A stretch of DNA of 64,000 nucleotides from contig NZ_CP019420.1 in assembly GCF_001984215.1 (NCBI RefSeq), forward strand, positions 744,001 to 808,000. The letters are read 5' to 3'. The notes beneath the pieces are model-generated. The model searched no databases and was not told where the DNA came from. It saw nothing but the letters and a program-made list of their open reading frames with translations. This document shows positions 48,770 through 57,236 of the stretch, piece by piece. The DNA is from Mycobacterium sp. MS1601. Lineage in GTDB: Bacteria; Actinomycetota; Actinomycetes; Mycobacteriales; Mycobacteriaceae. How positions within the stretch are numbered: position 1 is the stretch's first letter; each line of letters starts with the position of its first letter. Position numbers and translations under genes: made by a program.

Positions 48770-49498
48770 ATGACCGATCCGAGAACAGCCGCAGAGAACC
48801 TGGCGGCCAGCGCCAAGCGCACCATCGCCGACGCCGTGAAGCTCTTGGAGGACGCGTCGGACAAGGTCGACAAAGCCGGCAGGAAAGACGAGTGCGGCCA
48901 CGTCGGGTCGTCCTATGACAAGCGGGAACTGTTGGCGACGCTGACCGAGCTCACCGCCAAGTCCATGCTCGGCGGTATGGAGCTCGCCGAGCAGGTGTTG
49001 CGCGATCGACAGCGCAGACCCAGTGAGGGTCTGCTGGTGCTGGCCGATCACCTGACCTCCATCGCGCAACGCACGCTGCATCATGCCCGCGGTGTCGCCG
49101 AAGAGGCCGTCAAGGAAGTGGGCGGTGACCCGCTCAAGGCGCAGCCGTGGGTGAACGCGGCCACCAAACTCACCGATATCGCTGTGGTCAACGGCATCGA
49201 GGCGGCCCAGACGGTGGTCATCGGTCCGGCCCGCTACGCCCCTCGGACATTCGTGTCCGACCCGTTCAAGGTCGACGGTCTGCTCCCCGGAAAACTGGAA
49301 GCCCGACCGGATTTCGCACGCCCCGGTGACGACAGGGTCATCCCCGAGGGCGCCATCACGTTCTCGCCGGCCGAGCTCGGCGCCGACCACAAGGAGTACC
49401 GGGTGGTGGTCAACGAGACCGGTCTGCCCAGCGGCGTGTACATCGGAACTGTCGCAAGCAAAGGTGGGGGCGAGCAGAAGATCACCCTTCGACTGTGA
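48770..49498 (+). CDS. Unknown protein: helical N-terminus plus C-terminal beta-sandwich-like domain
   Basis: I do not recognise this 242-residue protein. Residues 1-160 are predicted by eye to be amphipathic helices with heptad-like spacing (KRTIADAVKLLEDASDKVDK, LADHLTSIAQRTLHHARGVA), somewhat like phasins or other helical scaffold proteins. The last 50 residues (ITFSPAELGADHKEYRVVVN, LPSGVYIGTVASKGGGEQ) resemble one half of an Ig-like sandwich and match in style the C-terminus of the divergent protein at 46732-47409. It starts 1 nt after the previous stop, and its own stop overlaps the GTG of the cyclase gene. Confidence 0.7.
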   Translation: MTDPRTAAENLAASAKRTIADAVKLLEDASDKVDKAGRKDECGHVGSSYDKRELLATLTELTAKSMLGGMELAEQVLRDRQRRPSEGLLVLADHLTSIAQRTLHHARGVAEEAVKEVGGDPLKAQPWVNAATKLTDIAVVNGIEAAQTVVIGPARYAPRTFVSDPFKVDGLLPGKLEARPDFARPGDDRVIPEGAITFSPAELGADHKEYRVVVNETGLPSGVYIGTVASKGGGEQKITLRL

Positions 49499-52400
49499 GC
49501 CGCAGACGCCAGCCCGATATCGACGAACTTCTCGACAGGGCGTTCGAAGCGATCAGCGAGGGTGACCGAGAGACTGCCACTCGACTTGCCGGCCAGGTAC
49601 TGGCCGTGGACCAGAACAACGCCGATGCCGAGGATCTGTTGGCCGCACCTGTCGACCAGGGCGAGATCCGCAGGCTGACAATCATGTTCGCCGACGTTGT
49701 GGATTCAACCGTGCTGTCCACCCGGGTGGAGCCCGAGGTGTACCGCACCGTGGTCGGGCGGTACCAGAGCCTGGTGTCGACAGCGGTCAAACGCTACGAA
49801 GGGCACATCGCCTCCACCAAGGGCGACGGGCTGCTCGCGGTGTTCGGCCATCCGATCGCCCATGAGAACGACGTCCAGCGCGCCGTCCAGGCAGGGCTGG
49901 ACATCACCCGCGATGTCGCCCGGCTCAACGAACAGGCCCGCCGCAAGTTCGGGGTAGGCGTCCAGGTCAGGGTCGGTATCCACCGCGGCGTCGTGTATCT
50001 CGACATCATGCAGGACGATGTGTACGGCTTCGCCGCCAACTTCACCGCCCGGATATCAGGGCTGGCTGACCCGAACACCGTCGCGGTCTCCGAGGCCGTC
50101 GCCCGACTGATCGGCCAACTCTTCGAACTCGAGGAACGCCCACCCAGGACGGTGAAGGGTGTGGACGGTCCCGTGCCTTACTACCTCGTGCTGGCCGAAC
50201 GCAGTGTCACCACCTATCCCCTTGGTCCGTTGATCGGCAGGCAGGAGGAATTGGCGCATCTGGAGACAACCTGGCCGCTGGCGGCAGCCGGTGCTCTCTC
50301 CACACCGGGTGTGGTTCTGCGAGGCGAAGCCGGCATCGGCAAGAGCCGGTTGGCCGGTGCCACCGCCGCCTTGGCTCGCGATACCGGGGCAATCATCCTG
50401 GAACTGAGCGGTTCACCCCTGCACACCGATGTCGGATTGCATCCGGTTCGCCGGCTGCTGGAACGCCGCTGCGGGATCGAGCGCACCTCGCACGCCTCTG
50501 AACGCCTGCGCTATCTCGGCGCGGAGCTGGAGCGGGTGGGACTGGACCCCGCAGAGTTGATCCCGCTGTTGGCCCCGGTGTTGGGGATCGCCCCGGAAAG
50601 CGGTTATGTCCCGGTGGACGCCGACGGCCGGATCCTGTTCGAGAACATCATCAGCGCGGTCGAGAAGTACCTGCGTGCCTGTATGAGCTCGGGTCCGGCG
50701 CTGGTGCTCGCCGAGGACATGCACTGGTTCGACGAGGACACCATCGAAGTGGTGCAGGCCCTGCTCAACACGCACACCGGCAGTGAGCTGATCCTGATGA
50801 CCGGGCGTGACGAGGCACCGCTGCCCGGCGGTGAACTGGTCACCGAGTTCCGGCTGTCGCCACTGACCGCAGAAGAAACCGACGAGTTGATCGTCGCGCT
50901 GCATCCCGGGATCACTGCCAGCGGCCGCAAAGCCGTGCGGCATCGCTGCGACGGCGTGCCGCTTTTCATCGAGGAGATTGTGGCCAAGGTCAAGGCCGAA
51001 CGATCTGCCGCCGAACCGGAACGGGTGCCCGACACCCTCTACGAGGCGCTGTTCGCCCGGTTGCAATCCACCAAAGAGGCATCGCAGGTGATCGAGGCGG
51101 CGGCCACCATCGGCAGTCACGCCGACTCCGGACTGCTGCGCTCGGTGGTGAAGCTGAGCGAGCCACGCCTGGACGCCGTGATCGGCCAGCTGATCGACGG
51201 CCGGATCCTGGAAGCGGAGGGCAACGGCTGGCGGTTCCGGCATGAGTTGCTGCGCGAGGTCGCAGCGGAATTGTCTCCCCCCAGCGCCCGTCGCAAGCTG
51301 CACAGCCGCATCGCCGATGCCATTGCCGCTCTGGCGGCGGACAGCAATCCCGACTGGGTTGCTGCCGCCCAGCACTACACCAACGCCGAGCGGTATCTGG
51401 AGGCAGCGCACGCCTACCAACACGCCTCCGACGGTGCTCGGCGGCGCGGCGCGCTCAACGAGGCGCGCAGCCATCTCAGCGCGGCCATCTCCCAGGTCGA
51501 GCATCATCAGCCAGGGGCCGAGCGCAACCATGCCGAGGTGGCGATGCGGTTGCGCCACGGCCTGATGATCTATGCGGCGGAGGGAGTCGCCAGCACCGCC
51601 GCGGCAGCCGAATTCGAGCGGTGCCTCGAGCTCACCGGCGTGGACTTCACCGACGACATGTTCGCCACATTGGTGGCGTTGTACGCGTACTACGCCATGC
51701 GAGCCGACTTGATCCGGGTCGAACAACTGCTGGAGTCGCTGCGCGCCACCCTGGACGGTGGCCGGGAGTGGTTCCGCGCGTACAACACTGGCGGGTTCGG
51801 CATGCTGGCGTGGTACCGCGGCGAGTTCAGGCCCGCGATCACCACTCTCGAGGAGGCGGCGGCGGTCCGTGATGACGAGGGCGCCCCCGAGGTGGACGCG
51901 GTGTGGTTCATGCCGAACGAGGGCACCGCGTCGATCTACACCCATCTTGCCCTGGCCCGCTATATCCGTGGTGATCTAGCCGGGGCCGAGAAGGAGCTGG
52001 ACCGGGCGGTGCGGCGATGCGACGAAGTGGACTTCCCACAGGGTGCCTTCAGCCTCGGCTACGCCAAGCAGATGGAGTTCCTGATCCGTATCGAGGCGGG
52101 CCAGCTCACCGAGGCAGCGGCGGCGGCAGGTACTCTCACCGCGCTCGGCGAGCAGCACGGCTTCGACTCGCTGACCTTCGCCGGCATGGTGCAGCAGGCC
52201 ACCGTGGCTGCGCTGCTGGCACTGGCCGAGGGCGCCGAACCTGCCGATCTGGCCGGACACATCGAGACCCTGTCCGGATTCCTGTCCGCGTGGCGCGATC
52301 TCGGAGCCGTGGCACTGATCACCTACTACGACGCCGTCCTGGTGCGGCTGCTGCTCGCGGCGGGCCGGGACACCGAGGCGCGCACCCACATCGACGTCGG

Positions 52401-52683
52401 CTTGGCGTTGTCCGAGGAGTCGGGAATGCGCTTCCACAATGCGGAGCTACTGCGGCTGAGGGCCCGCCTCCACGACAGCTGCGACGGTCGTCGCAGCGAC
52501 CTGTCGGTCGCTCTGGAACTGGCTCGAGAGCAGGGTGCGACGATCTACGAACTGCGTTGCGCCCTTGATATCTTCGAGCTCGACGGCAATGGCGGTCGAG
52601 ATGTGTTGGCCCAGGCTGTCAACGGGTTTCCGGCGCAGAGCGGCTGGCCACTGCTGGCACACGCCAGAGAATTGATCGAGTGA
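49495..52683 (+). CDS. Class III nucleotide cyclase / STAND-type NTPase / TPR protein
   Basis: This 1062-residue signalling protein has a class III cyclase domain at about residues 58-230, an NTPase domain at about 240-520 and a TPR-like helical domain to the end. The cyclase keeps the metal-binding aspartates D67 (IMFADVVDST) and D111 (ASTKGDGLLAVFGHP), and the Asn/Arg pair in YGFAANFTARI. The NTPase has Walker A RGEAGIGKSRL and Walker B VLAEDMHWFDED. Unlike many relatives it has no C-terminal LuxR DNA-binding domain, so its output is probably a cyclic nucleotide or protein contact. It overlaps both neighbours by 4 nt (GTGA), placing it inside a metabolic operon. Confidence 0.88.
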   Translation: MSRRRQPDIDELLDRAFEAISEGDRETATRLAGQVLAVDQNNADAEDLLAAPVDQGEIRRLTIMFADVVDSTVLSTRVEPEVYRTVVGRYQSLVSTAVKRYEGHIASTKGDGLLAVFGHPIAHENDVQRAVQAGLDITRDVARLNEQARRKFGVGVQVRVGIHRGVVYLDIMQDDVYGFAANFTARISGLADPNTVAVSEAVARLIGQLFELEERPPRTVKGVDGPVPYYLVLAERSVTTYPLGPLIGRQEELAHLETTWPLAAAGALSTPGVVLRGEAGIGKSRLAGATAALARDTGAIILELSGSPLHTDVGLHPVRRLLERRCGIERTSHASERLRYLGAELERVGLDPAELIPLLAPVLGIAPESGYVPVDADGRILFENIISAVEKYLRACMSSGPALVLAEDMHWFDEDTIEVVQALLNTHTGSELILMTGRDEAPLPGGELVTEFRLSPLTAEETDELIVALHPGITASGRKAVRHRCDGVPLFIEEIVAKVKAERSAAEPERVPDTLYEALFARLQSTKEASQVIEAAATIGSHADSGLLRSVVKLSEPRLDAVIGQLIDGRILEAEGNGWRFRHELLREVAAELSPPSARRKLHSRIADAIAALAADSNPDWVAAAQHYTNAERYLEAAHAYQHASDGARRRGALNEARSHLSAAISQVEHHQPGAERNHAEVAMRLRHGLMIYAAEGVASTAAAAEFERCLELTGVDFTDDMFATLVALYAYYAMRADLIRVEQLLESLRATLDGGREWFRAYNTGGFGMLAWYRGEFRPAITTLEEAAAVRDDEGAPEVDAVWFMPNEGTASIYTHLALARYIRGDLAGAEKELDRAVRRCDEVDFPQGAFSLGYAKQMEFLIRIEAGQLTEAAAAAGTLTALGEQHGFDSLTFAGMVQQATVAALLALAEGAEPADLAGHIETLSGFLSAWRDLGAVALITYYDAVLVRLLLAAGRDTEARTHIDVGLALSEESGMRFHNAELLRLRARLHDSCDGRRSDLSVALELAREQGATIYELRCALDIFELDGNGGRDVLAQAVNGFPAQSGWPLLAHARELIE

Positions 52684-54746
52684 GCCACCGCGGGGGCAGG
52701 GTTGCGATCCTGGGCGGCGGCATGGCGGGGTTGAGCGCGGCGTGGCGGCTGAGCGAACCCGGCTGGCGTGATCACTACGACTCGATCACCGTGTATCAAC
52801 GAGGGTGGCGACTGGGCGGCAAAGGAGCGTCGAGCCGGGGAGCACACAATCGCATCGAAGAACACGGCCTGCACATCTGGCTCGGCTCCTACGAGAACGC
52901 GTTCACCCTGCTGCGCCAGTGTTATGCCGAAATCAACCGGAACACAAGCGATCCCGCCTGCCCCATCAAAGAGTGGACACAGGCGCTGGTTCCCGCCGAC
53001 GATCTGGGACTGATGGACTGGTTCGGCGGCGAGTGGCTGCCGTGGCTGGGCACGTTCGGCCGCAACACCATGTCACCGGGCGATCCCCAGGGCTCCGGCC
53101 GGGAGATGACGGCCGTGGCCTTTCTGTACCGTGCGGCTGCGCTGGTACTGGATTTCACGGACTCCATCCGCGAGGCCGGACCCGGCGGTCTGGTGATGTC
53201 GGCAGGGCCGTCACGGCCTCAGGAACCGTCGTCGCGACCAGTGTCCGCGGTGACCAGGGCCATGTTGGCTGCGGTGCTGGCGATCAACCATGAGGGCGGC
53301 GACATCGCTTCTCCTGGTGAGCAACTCGATGCAGCGGTGGCCGCCGTACGTGAGGCCGTCGACTACGAGACCCGGCCCGATCACAGACGCTCCTGGTTGC
53401 TGGTCTCGATGGTGACGGCCGTGGTGCGTGGCATCCTGGCCGACTCCCTGGTCACCGACTCGCGCGGGTTCCGCGCCATCGATGACCAGGACTTCGGCGA
53501 CTGGATTCTGCGGCACGGCGGCCATCCAGATGTGTTGGACTACCCGCTGATCCGCGGTGTCTACGATTTGGTGTTCGGGTATCGGGACGGTGATGTAGAC
53601 CGACCGGCGTTCGGCGCGGGGCTGATGATCTTCCTGATCGGCATGGTGCTCTTCGAGTACAAAGGCGCCATCTTCTGGAAGATGACCGCGGGCATGGGCG
53701 ACGTGGTGATCGCTCCGCTCTATCAGGCACTCAAACAGCGCGGCGTGCGATTCGAGTTCTTCCATCGACTCGATGCATTGCACCTCGACCCCGATCACCG
53801 TGTGGTCGACACCATCACGATGGCGCGCCAAGCTGCACTGGCCGACGGCCTCGACGAGTACCAGCCCCTGGTCACCGTCGGTGGACTTCCGGTGTTTCCG
53901 GCAGCTCCGCGGGCCGAGCAACTTCGTCCCGGTCAGCAGTTGGGCGATCTCGAATCGCACTTCGAGCAGCACGAAGATGTCGAAACACGCACTCTCCGAA
54001 GAGGATTCGACTTCGATCACGTCGTGTTGGCCGTCTCCGTCGGCATGGTGCCGATCGTGGCGCGAGAGCTCCTGGCTGACCGGCACGAGTGGCGATCCAT
54101 GGTGGCCGAGGTGCGAACGGTCGCCACGCAGGCCTTCCAGCTCTGGTTGCGTCCCGACGAACCGTCGCTGGGCTGGCCGCATCCGGGATCGACAGTCAGC
54201 GCGTATCTGCGCCCGTTCGAGACCTGGGCGTCCATGCCGCAGACGCTGTGGGCCGAAACCTGGCCCGCCGACGACACCCCCGCTACGGTCGCATACTTCT
54301 GCGGCAGCCTCAACGCCGACTGGCCTACCGAGGAACCGTCACAGCGGTATGTCGAGCGTCTGCGCCATCAGGTGCTGACCGAGGTCGAGGCCTATCTCGA
54401 CAACCTGCGCCTGTACTTTCCGAACGCATTCACCGACGCCGGCTTCGACTTCAGCCTGCTGGCCGGCGCAGGCGGCAAGACCGGAATCGAAGCGGTCGCC
54501 ACACAACACGTTTCCGTCAACATCGACCCATCCGACCGCTACGTGCAGTCCGTCCCCGGCTCCGACAGGTATCGGTTGCGCCCGGATGAGAGCGGGTACG
54601 ACAATCTGGTCCTTGCCGGCGACTGGACGGACTGCGGCATGAATGCCGGGTGCATCGAGGCAGCGGTGATGTCAGGCCTGGAAGCGGCCAACGCCGTGGC
54701 GGGCCGCGGCAGGTTCCACCGGATCCGCGGTTACTGGCTGCCCTAG
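52680..54746 (+). CDS. FAD-dependent amine-oxidase/desaturase-family oxidoreductase
   Basis: This is a large flavoprotein of 688 residues related to phytoene desaturases and hydroxysqualene dehydroxylase-like enzymes. The N-terminus has the FAD motif GGGMAG (residues 12-17, in VAILGGGMAGLSAAWRL), followed by the family segment YQRGWRLGGKGASSRG and the active-site-side EEHGLHIWLGSYENAF. Near the C-terminus NLVLAGDWTDCGMNAGCIEA closes the FAD site, as in carotenoid desaturases. The protein is longer than typical desaturases by about 150 residues, mainly in the middle. Co-localisation with a polyprenyl synthase suggests an isoprenoid substrate. The GTG overlaps the cyclase stop. Confidence 0.82.
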   Translation: MSHRGGRVAILGGGMAGLSAAWRLSEPGWRDHYDSITVYQRGWRLGGKGASSRGAHNRIEEHGLHIWLGSYENAFTLLRQCYAEINRNTSDPACPIKEWTQALVPADDLGLMDWFGGEWLPWLGTFGRNTMSPGDPQGSGREMTAVAFLYRAAALVLDFTDSIREAGPGGLVMSAGPSRPQEPSSRPVSAVTRAMLAAVLAINHEGGDIASPGEQLDAAVAAVREAVDYETRPDHRRSWLLVSMVTAVVRGILADSLVTDSRGFRAIDDQDFGDWILRHGGHPDVLDYPLIRGVYDLVFGYRDGDVDRPAFGAGLMIFLIGMVLFEYKGAIFWKMTAGMGDVVIAPLYQALKQRGVRFEFFHRLDALHLDPDHRVVDTITMARQAALADGLDEYQPLVTVGGLPVFPAAPRAEQLRPGQQLGDLESHFEQHEDVETRTLRRGFDFDHVVLAVSVGMVPIVARELLADRHEWRSMVAEVRTVATQAFQLWLRPDEPSLGWPHPGSTVSAYLRPFETWASMPQTLWAETWPADDTPATVAYFCGSLNADWPTEEPSQRYVERLRHQVLTEVEAYLDNLRLYFPNAFTDAGFDFSLLAGAGGKTGIEAVATQHVSVNIDPSDRYVQSVPGSDRYRLRPDESGYDNLVLAGDWTDCGMNAGCIEAAVMSGLEAANAVAGRGRFHRIRGYWLP

Positions 54747-54808
54747 CTCGGCCGCCGAGGCGGCGTGGTGGTGCCCCAGCCCGGTGGGGAAACGAACGGG
54801 CCGAGCTA
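54744..54808. terminator. Bidirectional terminator-like inverted repeats
   Basis: TAGCTCGGCC (54744-54753) pairs perfectly with GGCCGAGCTA (54799-54808), enclosing a second small hairpin, GCCGC-CGAG-GCGGC (54751-54764). The element begins in the stop codon of the FAD enzyme gene and ends 14 nt before the stop of the convergent CGNR gene, so it could terminate both. Confidence 0.5.
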
Positions 54809-54821
54809 CAAGTGCCTGCAT

Positions 54822-55375
54822 CAATCCTGGGTGGCGCGGCGCTCTCGGTAGGCGGCGACGTGCTGCCGGTTGCCGCAGTTGCCGGTGTCACAGAACATCC
54901 GGGACCGGTTGCGCGACAGATCGATCAGCGCGGCGTCGCAGTCCGGCGCGGCACAGATCTTGAGGCGGCGCAATTCTCCGGCACGGATCAGATCTGCCAG
55001 CGACATGGCCATCTCGGCGCCCATGCGCTGGGCCAGTGGATCGTGGATCGACGCCAGATGCAGGTGCCACTCCGGCATCTCGGGGTGGCGGGTCAACCAT
55101 GGGGCCGCTTTGGTGTCGGACAGCAATGCGTTCACCTGCCCCACCACACGCTCTTCGTCGTCGGCGACACTCCAGATCTTGCCCAGGCGGACGCGCAGGC
55201 GGTGCACGTCGTCGAGTTCGGCGGCGTCATGGTCGCGACGCCCGGTCCATCCCCAGCCGACCAGGTACTCGTCGAGTGCGGCTTGGTCCCCCAACTGCTC
55301 ACCGTCGACTCGATCGGAGTTCACCAACACACACGCTGCACGCAGTGTGAGTTCGGTGTCATGACTGAAAATCAT
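54822..55375 (-). CDS. CGNR zinc-finger (ABATE-domain) regulator
   Basis: This 184-residue protein has an N-terminal ABATE-type alpha/beta domain (ELTLRAACVLVNSDR, AAPWLTRHPEMPEWHLHL) and the C-terminal CGNR zinc finger: cysteines in CAAPDCDAALIDLSRNRSR and CDTGNCGNRQHVAAYRER. CGNR proteins are stress- or ligand-responsive regulators that often lie next to the transporter or enzyme gene they control. The ATG at 55375 has an AGGAG site. It diverges from the EamA transporter, with a perfect inverted repeat between them. Confidence 0.88.
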
Positions 55376-55398
55376 TTGACTCCTGACTCACGTCGGCC

Positions 55399-55411
55399 GT
55401 AGTGTCACTAC
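55399..55411. promoter_or_regulatory. Operator-like inverted repeat between CGNR regulator and EamA gene
   Basis: GTAGTG-T-CACTAC is a perfect 6-bp inverted repeat with a 1-bp centre, in the 78-bp gap between two divergent starts. It is the natural candidate binding site for the adjacent regulator and could control both genes. Confidence 0.5.
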
Positions 55412-55453
55412 CAAAGTTCAGTTTACTCATTACACACCTGAGGGGGTGCCTCC

Positions 55454-56458
55454 ATGCTGTTGACGAAACCAGCTGACGCCACGTTCCGGCTCGGTCTGAT
55501 GTTCGCGTTGAGTTCGGCGTTCATCTTCGGCTTGTCAGGCCCCCTCGCAAAGTCGCTGATGGCAGCCGGCTGGAGCCCCACTGCCGCGGTGACGGCCCGG
55601 CTCGCTGGGGGCGCCATCCTGATGGCGGTGTTCGCCACTGCGGTCAAGCCTGGCTGGTTCCGGCTCGCGCTGCAGCACATCCGGCCAGTTCTCCTCTACG
55701 GGCTGATCCCGATCGCCGGCGCCCAACTGTGCTACTACAACGCCGTCTCCCACCTCTCGGTGGGCGTGGCACTGCTGCTCGAGTACACCGCCCCGTTGCT
55801 GGTGGTCGGTTGGGTCTGGGTCACCACCTCGCGGCGCCCCAGCAACCGCACATTGGCCGGCGTGGGCACCGCGGTCGCGGGAATCATGGTGGTGTTGGGC
55901 GTTTTCAACGGCCTTGCCTCGGCGCAGGTCAACACCATGGGAATCTTGTGGGGCCTGGGCGCTGCCGTGTGCGCGGCCTGCTACTTCCTGATGGCCGACT
56001 CGGTGAGCACCGACGGCACCGGGCTCGACCCCATCACCCTGTCTGCCGGTGGGTTGATCGTGGGCGCGGCCACCGTCGCCACCCTCGGATTGTCCGGTGT
56101 CATGCCACTGACCTACACCACCGGTGACGTGCAGATCGCCGGTTTCACCACGTCATGGCTGGTCCCGGTGGCGCTGTTGGCTCTGCTGCCCACGGCAATT
56201 GCCTACACCCTCGGCATCGGCGGTATCGCACGCCTGAAGCCCAGCTTCGCCTCACTGGTGGGCTTGTCGGAGGTGTTGTTCGCGGTGCTGTGGGCCTGGC
56301 TGTTGGTCGATGAGGCCATCAGCCCCATCCAGGCCGTCGGCGGACTGGTGGTGCTGGTGGGCCTGGCACTCGCCCGCTCGGGTGACCGTTCGGCCGAGGT
56401 GACAGCTGCGACGTGGCCCGACGCCGGGCCGCTGGAGCCGGCTGACCAGAGACGCTGA
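55454..56458 (+). CDS. EamA-family (DMT superfamily) transporter
   Basis: This is a ten-helix drug/metabolite transporter of 334 residues formed from two EamA repeats (about residues 10-150 and 155-300). The first helix reads LMFALSSAFIFGLSGPLAKS. Typical segments are GAQLCYYNAVSHLSVGVALL in the first repeat and LKPSFASLVGLSEVLFAVLW in the second. Members export amino acids, nucleosides or drugs; the substrate is unknown. The ATG has a GAGGGGG site. The gene diverges from the CGNR regulator and is probably its target. Confidence 0.88.
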   Translation: MLLTKPADATFRLGLMFALSSAFIFGLSGPLAKSLMAAGWSPTAAVTARLAGGAILMAVFATAVKPGWFRLALQHIRPVLLYGLIPIAGAQLCYYNAVSHLSVGVALLLEYTAPLLVVGWVWVTTSRRPSNRTLAGVGTAVAGIMVVLGVFNGLASAQVNTMGILWGLGAAVCAACYFLMADSVSTDGTGLDPITLSAGGLIVGAATVATLGLSGVMPLTYTTGDVQIAGFTTSWLVPVALLALLPTAIAYTLGIGGIARLKPSFASLVGLSEVLFAVLWAWLLVDEAISPIQAVGGLVVLVGLALARSGDRSAEVTAATWPDAGPLEPADQRR

Positions 56459-56504
56459 CACCGGCTTCAGCAAATACGGCTGACCGAAGACTGTGGTGAC
56501 CGGC

Positions 56505-56510
56505 TAACAT
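56505..56510 (+). promoter_or_regulatory. Candidate leaderless -10 box, cutinase gene 1
   Basis: TAACAT is followed by 7 nt and the GTG at 56518. The spacing favours this GTG over the in-frame ATG at 56509, which falls inside the hexamer itself. Confidence 0.5.
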
Positions 56511-56517
56511 GTTTGCT

Positions 56518-57195
56518 GTGACAAGCGACAAACGCCCCGTGAGCATCTCCCGCATCTTCGGTCCCCTCCTGGGGGCGGCAGTCATGGTGATGGCAGCGCT
56601 GGTGGCCGCGCCTTCGGCGAGCATCCCCACCGCCCAGGCCGAACCTGCCTGCCCCGATATCGAGGTGGTGTTTGCGCGCGGCACCGACGAACCACCCGGC
56701 CTCGGGCGCGTCGGTTCGGCGTTTGTCGATTCGCTGCGCGGGCAGGTTGGCGGACGATCAGTGGGCACCTACGCGGTGAACTATCCGGCCACGTACGACT
56801 TCCTGGCCGCCGCGGGCGGCGCCAACGACGCCAGCGGACACATCCAGTGGATGGTGAACAACTGCCCCCAGACCCGCTTGGTCCTGGGCGGCTACTCACA
56901 GGGCGCCGCCATTGTCGACGTCCTGGCCGCCGTGCCGTTCCCGGCGGTCGGCTTCAACGCCCCGCTGCCACCCAACGTCCCCGAGCACATCGCCGCGCTG
57001 GCCGTCTTCGGCAACCCCACCACCAAGGTGGGACTGCCGCTGACGATCAGCCCGGTGTACGGCACCCGCTCGATCGACCTCTGCAACGGCGGTGATCCGG
57101 TCTGCTCCGGCGGCGACGACATTGCCGCGCACAGCAATTACGGCCCGGCCGGACTGACCAACCAAGCCGCCACCTTCGTCGCGGGACTGGTATGA
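56518..57195 (+). CDS. Secreted cutinase-like esterase 1
   Basis: This is a cutinase-family serine esterase of 225 residues. A signal peptide ends at TAQAEPA. The mature enzyme begins CPDIEVVFARGTDEPPGLGRVG, has the nucleophile elbow GGYSQGAA, the catalytic aspartate near NGGDPVCSGG and the histidine in AHSNYG. Paired cysteines (CPDI, NNCP, DLCN, PVCS) fit the conserved disulfides. Mycobacterial members hydrolyse lipid esters, some acting as phospholipases or esterases rather than on cutin. The location matches cut3/cut4 of M. tuberculosis, but I cannot assign which gene is which. Confidence 0.92.
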   Translation: MTSDKRPVSISRIFGPLLGAAVMVMAALVAAPSASIPTAQAEPACPDIEVVFARGTDEPPGLGRVGSAFVDSLRGQVGGRSVGTYAVNYPATYDFLAAAGGANDASGHIQWMVNNCPQTRLVLGGYSQGAAIVDVLAAVPFPAVGFNAPLPPNVPEHIAALAVFGNPTTKVGLPLTISPVYGTRSIDLCNGGDPVCSGGDDIAAHSNYGPAGLTNQAATFVAGLV

Positions 57196-57223
57196 GCGAT
57201 TCGATCATGCATCCTCGTTGTGT

Positions 57224-57229
57224 GACTAT
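57224..57229 (+). promoter_or_regulatory. Weak leaderless -10-like box, cutinase gene 2
   Basis: GACTAT lies exactly 7 nt before the ATG at 57237. The first base deviates from TANNNT, so this is the weakest of the four cutinase promoters. Confidence 0.35.
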
Positions 57230-57236
57230 GGGCGCC

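Noticed and set aside
50413..51945. Minus-strand open frame of 510 codons
   Set aside because: It is antisense to the cyclase/NTPase gene, whose motifs and tight overlaps with its neighbours identify the real frame.
45683..54746. Encapsulin (family 2) compartment carrying a polyprenyl synthase cargo
   Set aside because: Polyprenyl-type enzymes are known encapsulin cargo, so the unknown proteins were examined for an HK97-type shell. None has the expected length and fold features, and no cyclic-nucleotide-binding domain like that of related shells was seen.
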